NCBI GenBank assembly: GCA_015852425.1
Contig: JAAAIG010000064.1
Location: 9,868 to 73,867, forward strand
Length of the DNA: 64,000 nt
Direction of reading: 5' to 3'
DNA from: Gryganskiella cystojenkinii
Taxonomy: Eukaryota; Mortierellomycota; Mortierellomycetes; Mortierellales; Mortierellaceae
Shown: positions 62,325 to 64,000 of the stretch, one piece after another
Layout: every line of letters starts with the position of its first letter
Position numbering within the stretch: the first letter of the stretch is position 1
Position numbers and translations under genes: made by a program
The notes under the pieces: model-generated
Seen by the model: only the letters and a program-made list of their open reading frames with translations
What the model was told of the DNA's origin: nothing
Databases searched by the model: none

Positions 62325-64000
62325 ATGAGCAACACCGGTTCTCTCCCTGATGAGAAGCGGAAGCATTATGACAGGAAAGTTGAGCGTGGCGGCGATCATA
62401 ACGAACATGCAGATGCCCGAGCTGTCCACGTTGTCGGTACCTCCGCTTTGAAGCTCAACTCTCACGATTTCAACATTGCCAGTGCCGAGCACAATGGAAA
62501 AGGTTTTCTCCGTAAGTTCAATGCGTTAGCAGCGAAAATCATTTTTCAACAGCAGAGACAAAGACTAACGGTTGTGTTAAATTCTTGCCGCGCGGTGTAC
62601 AGCTTCCGGGCACGACAACAGCCAAGGGAGCCACTTCTTGGCGGCTCAAGGCAACTCTGAAGAGCGCGACTCCGCGGGGAAAAGGTAAGCCACCGCAGGC
62701 ATTTTGAATATGGCTTCAGATCGACCGTTCATTCCAACATGTTGAGCTATTCTAACTGGTGGTTTGAATCTCCTTCACCTCAATAGCTCCTACTATGGGT
62801 TGAACCCTAGCTTTTTTAAGAAGGATGCCTATCCCAATTACTTTGGCACTTCTGAACGACATGACCTTCACCCAAATGATGCTCAGCACAGTCATGGGCA
62901 CCACTCTCCATCTTCTGGCAACAGAGGCACTAGCACTATCTCCGGAGTAGGCCACCACTCCTCCAAAGTAGCCAACCAAGAGTCGAATCGGTCTTCTCGA
63001 GAACCTGTTCCCCGTCATGAGCTCACTCATGCGGATTCGGCTACGAGTGACGGGCCAACCGCCGCTGCTGGCACTACTAGAAAACTTGGAGCCGCCACCT
63101 TGCCTGCGACCATCTCTCATCCTGCCCATGGCGACACCTCGGCTGCCGCTTTTGGCCAATACACTGCTCAAGGTGTGACTCCCACAGCCAATAAGCCAAG
63201 CTCTCATCAACCCAACTCTGACCATTTGGGGACACTGTATCATCCTACGCATCGCGTAACTTTGTTCCATGACCAAGATACTGGCGCTACTCTTCAACAT
63301 GACGGAGACCGACCTCATGCCGCTGCTGTTAGTGCAGCTTTTGGAGGTGCAGGAATGCTTGAGCATGCGTCCCATACTATCCCCGACAACACACATGTGC
63401 ATGGTCTCGTGAGCTCTCTACCTGTCCACCGCGAGACTGCATCGTCAACGCATCATGGTCCAACTGCCCACCATGGTTCGGTGGCCCATCAGCCCATTGA
63501 AGGACCAGAGGCAGTCGCTGTGGCGGCTGCAGCTGCCCACGACGTTGATTTGCAACATGAACACCATTACCAAGAACATCAGCACCATCATACTGATGCT
63601 CCTTCGTACCAAGGTGGGCATCATGCCTTACCAACTGGAGATGATCGACACATCTTGAGACCTGCACATTCCGCGTTTCCTTCTGGCGAGCACTCTGCGG
63701 GTGGTCATCATGCCTCTGTTACTGCTAGTCACGAAAGGCCGCACATTCCCAATGCCGGTCTAGTTATTGGACTTGGATCTGCTGCTGCCCTTGTAGCTCA
63801 CGATGGCTCTTCCATGAGTGCTAAAGGACATGGTGGTCCTTCAGCCACTCTAACAGAGCCAGCGAGCGTTACTGCAAGACGGGCAGGTGCTGCCAAAGGT
63901 CCTGCCATTCATTCTTTCTCGCCAAGTCAAGATCGCCCTGTTCATGTTCCTGAAGCCAAGCCCAAGGGTCATTATCTGACGCACTCTAGCTCTTTTGGTA
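62325..64000 (+). CDS. Histidine-rich protein, cut by the right edge
   Basis: Exons 62325-62511, 62603-62684 and 62787 to beyond 64000; introns GTAAGT...CAG and GTAAGC...TAG keep the frame. The visible part is 494 residues with no stop. The N-terminus is hydrophilic (DEKRKHYDRKVERGGDHNEH) with no signal peptide. Exon 3 is about 13% histidine, spread as single His, HH pairs and clusters such as HHYQEHQHHH, mixed with Ala, Gly, Ser, Thr and Pro. One short hydrophobic piece (GLVIGLGSAAALVAH) occurs near the end. No catalytic domain is recognised. Metal buffering or a stress-related disordered protein are possible readings, not shown. Coding support: a 1.2-kb open frame and clean junctions. Confidence 0.72.

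Overview
The window is nuclear DNA of a filamentous fungus. Twenty-one protein-coding genes were resolved, nearly all with short (about 90-130 bp) spliceosomal introns that start GTAAGT/GTATGT, often carry a CTAAC/CTAAT branch site and end in TAG/CAG. Gene content (Thi4, Urb2, SRP68, Vph1-type a subunit, NDT80/PhoG factor, GCR1-like factor, DUF7729-like secreted protein) is fungal. The intron density, CT-rich leaders and an MLKL-like/CHORD-like protein suggest an early-diverging lineage of the Mortierella type; that placement is inference. No tRNA, rRNA, transposon or CRISPR array was recognised. Two N gaps (21670-21740 and 46527-46535) and C homopolymers at base 1 and at 46513-46525 mark assembly breaks.

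Left part (1-21 kb): a three-exon gene joining a four-helix-bundle cell-death-type domain to a CHORD-like zinc module and a C-terminal coiled coil; URB2 (60S ribosome biogenesis, six exons); a protein with two GCR1-like DNA-binding domains; a copper-transporting P1B ATPase; and SRP68 (eight exons).

Middle part (22-46 kb): a SETD6/Rkm4-like lysine methyltransferase, an amino-acid permease, a 2.8 kb gene-poor stretch, a Ppn2-like metallophosphoesterase, the E2 enzyme Ubc7/UBE2G2, thiazole synthase Thi4, V-ATPase subunit a, an unknown coiled-coil membrane protein, and then a head-to-head pair: a mu-adaptin-like longin protein and the AP-1 sigma subunit, which share one short promoter region. A DUF3480-like (SARA C-terminus) proline-rich protein follows.

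Right part (47-64 kb): an NDT80/VIB-1-type transcription factor with a long pyrimidine-rich leader, an ICMT-like methyltransferase, an MFS sugar transporter, a GPI-anchored cysteine-rich secreted protein, an acidic secreted protein with a six-cysteine module and 24-bp tandem repeats, QTRT2 (queuine tRNA-ribosyltransferase accessory subunit, with a GC-AG intron), unexplained coding-like fragments, and a histidine-rich protein that runs off the right edge.

Genes are mostly unrelated housekeeping functions, as is normal in fungi. The possible functional groupings are the adaptor pair at 41.4-44.2 kb, the vesicle/vacuole genes around it (Vph1, Ppn2-like, adaptor subunits, DUF3480), and the run of membrane and secreted proteins from 52 to 59 kb.
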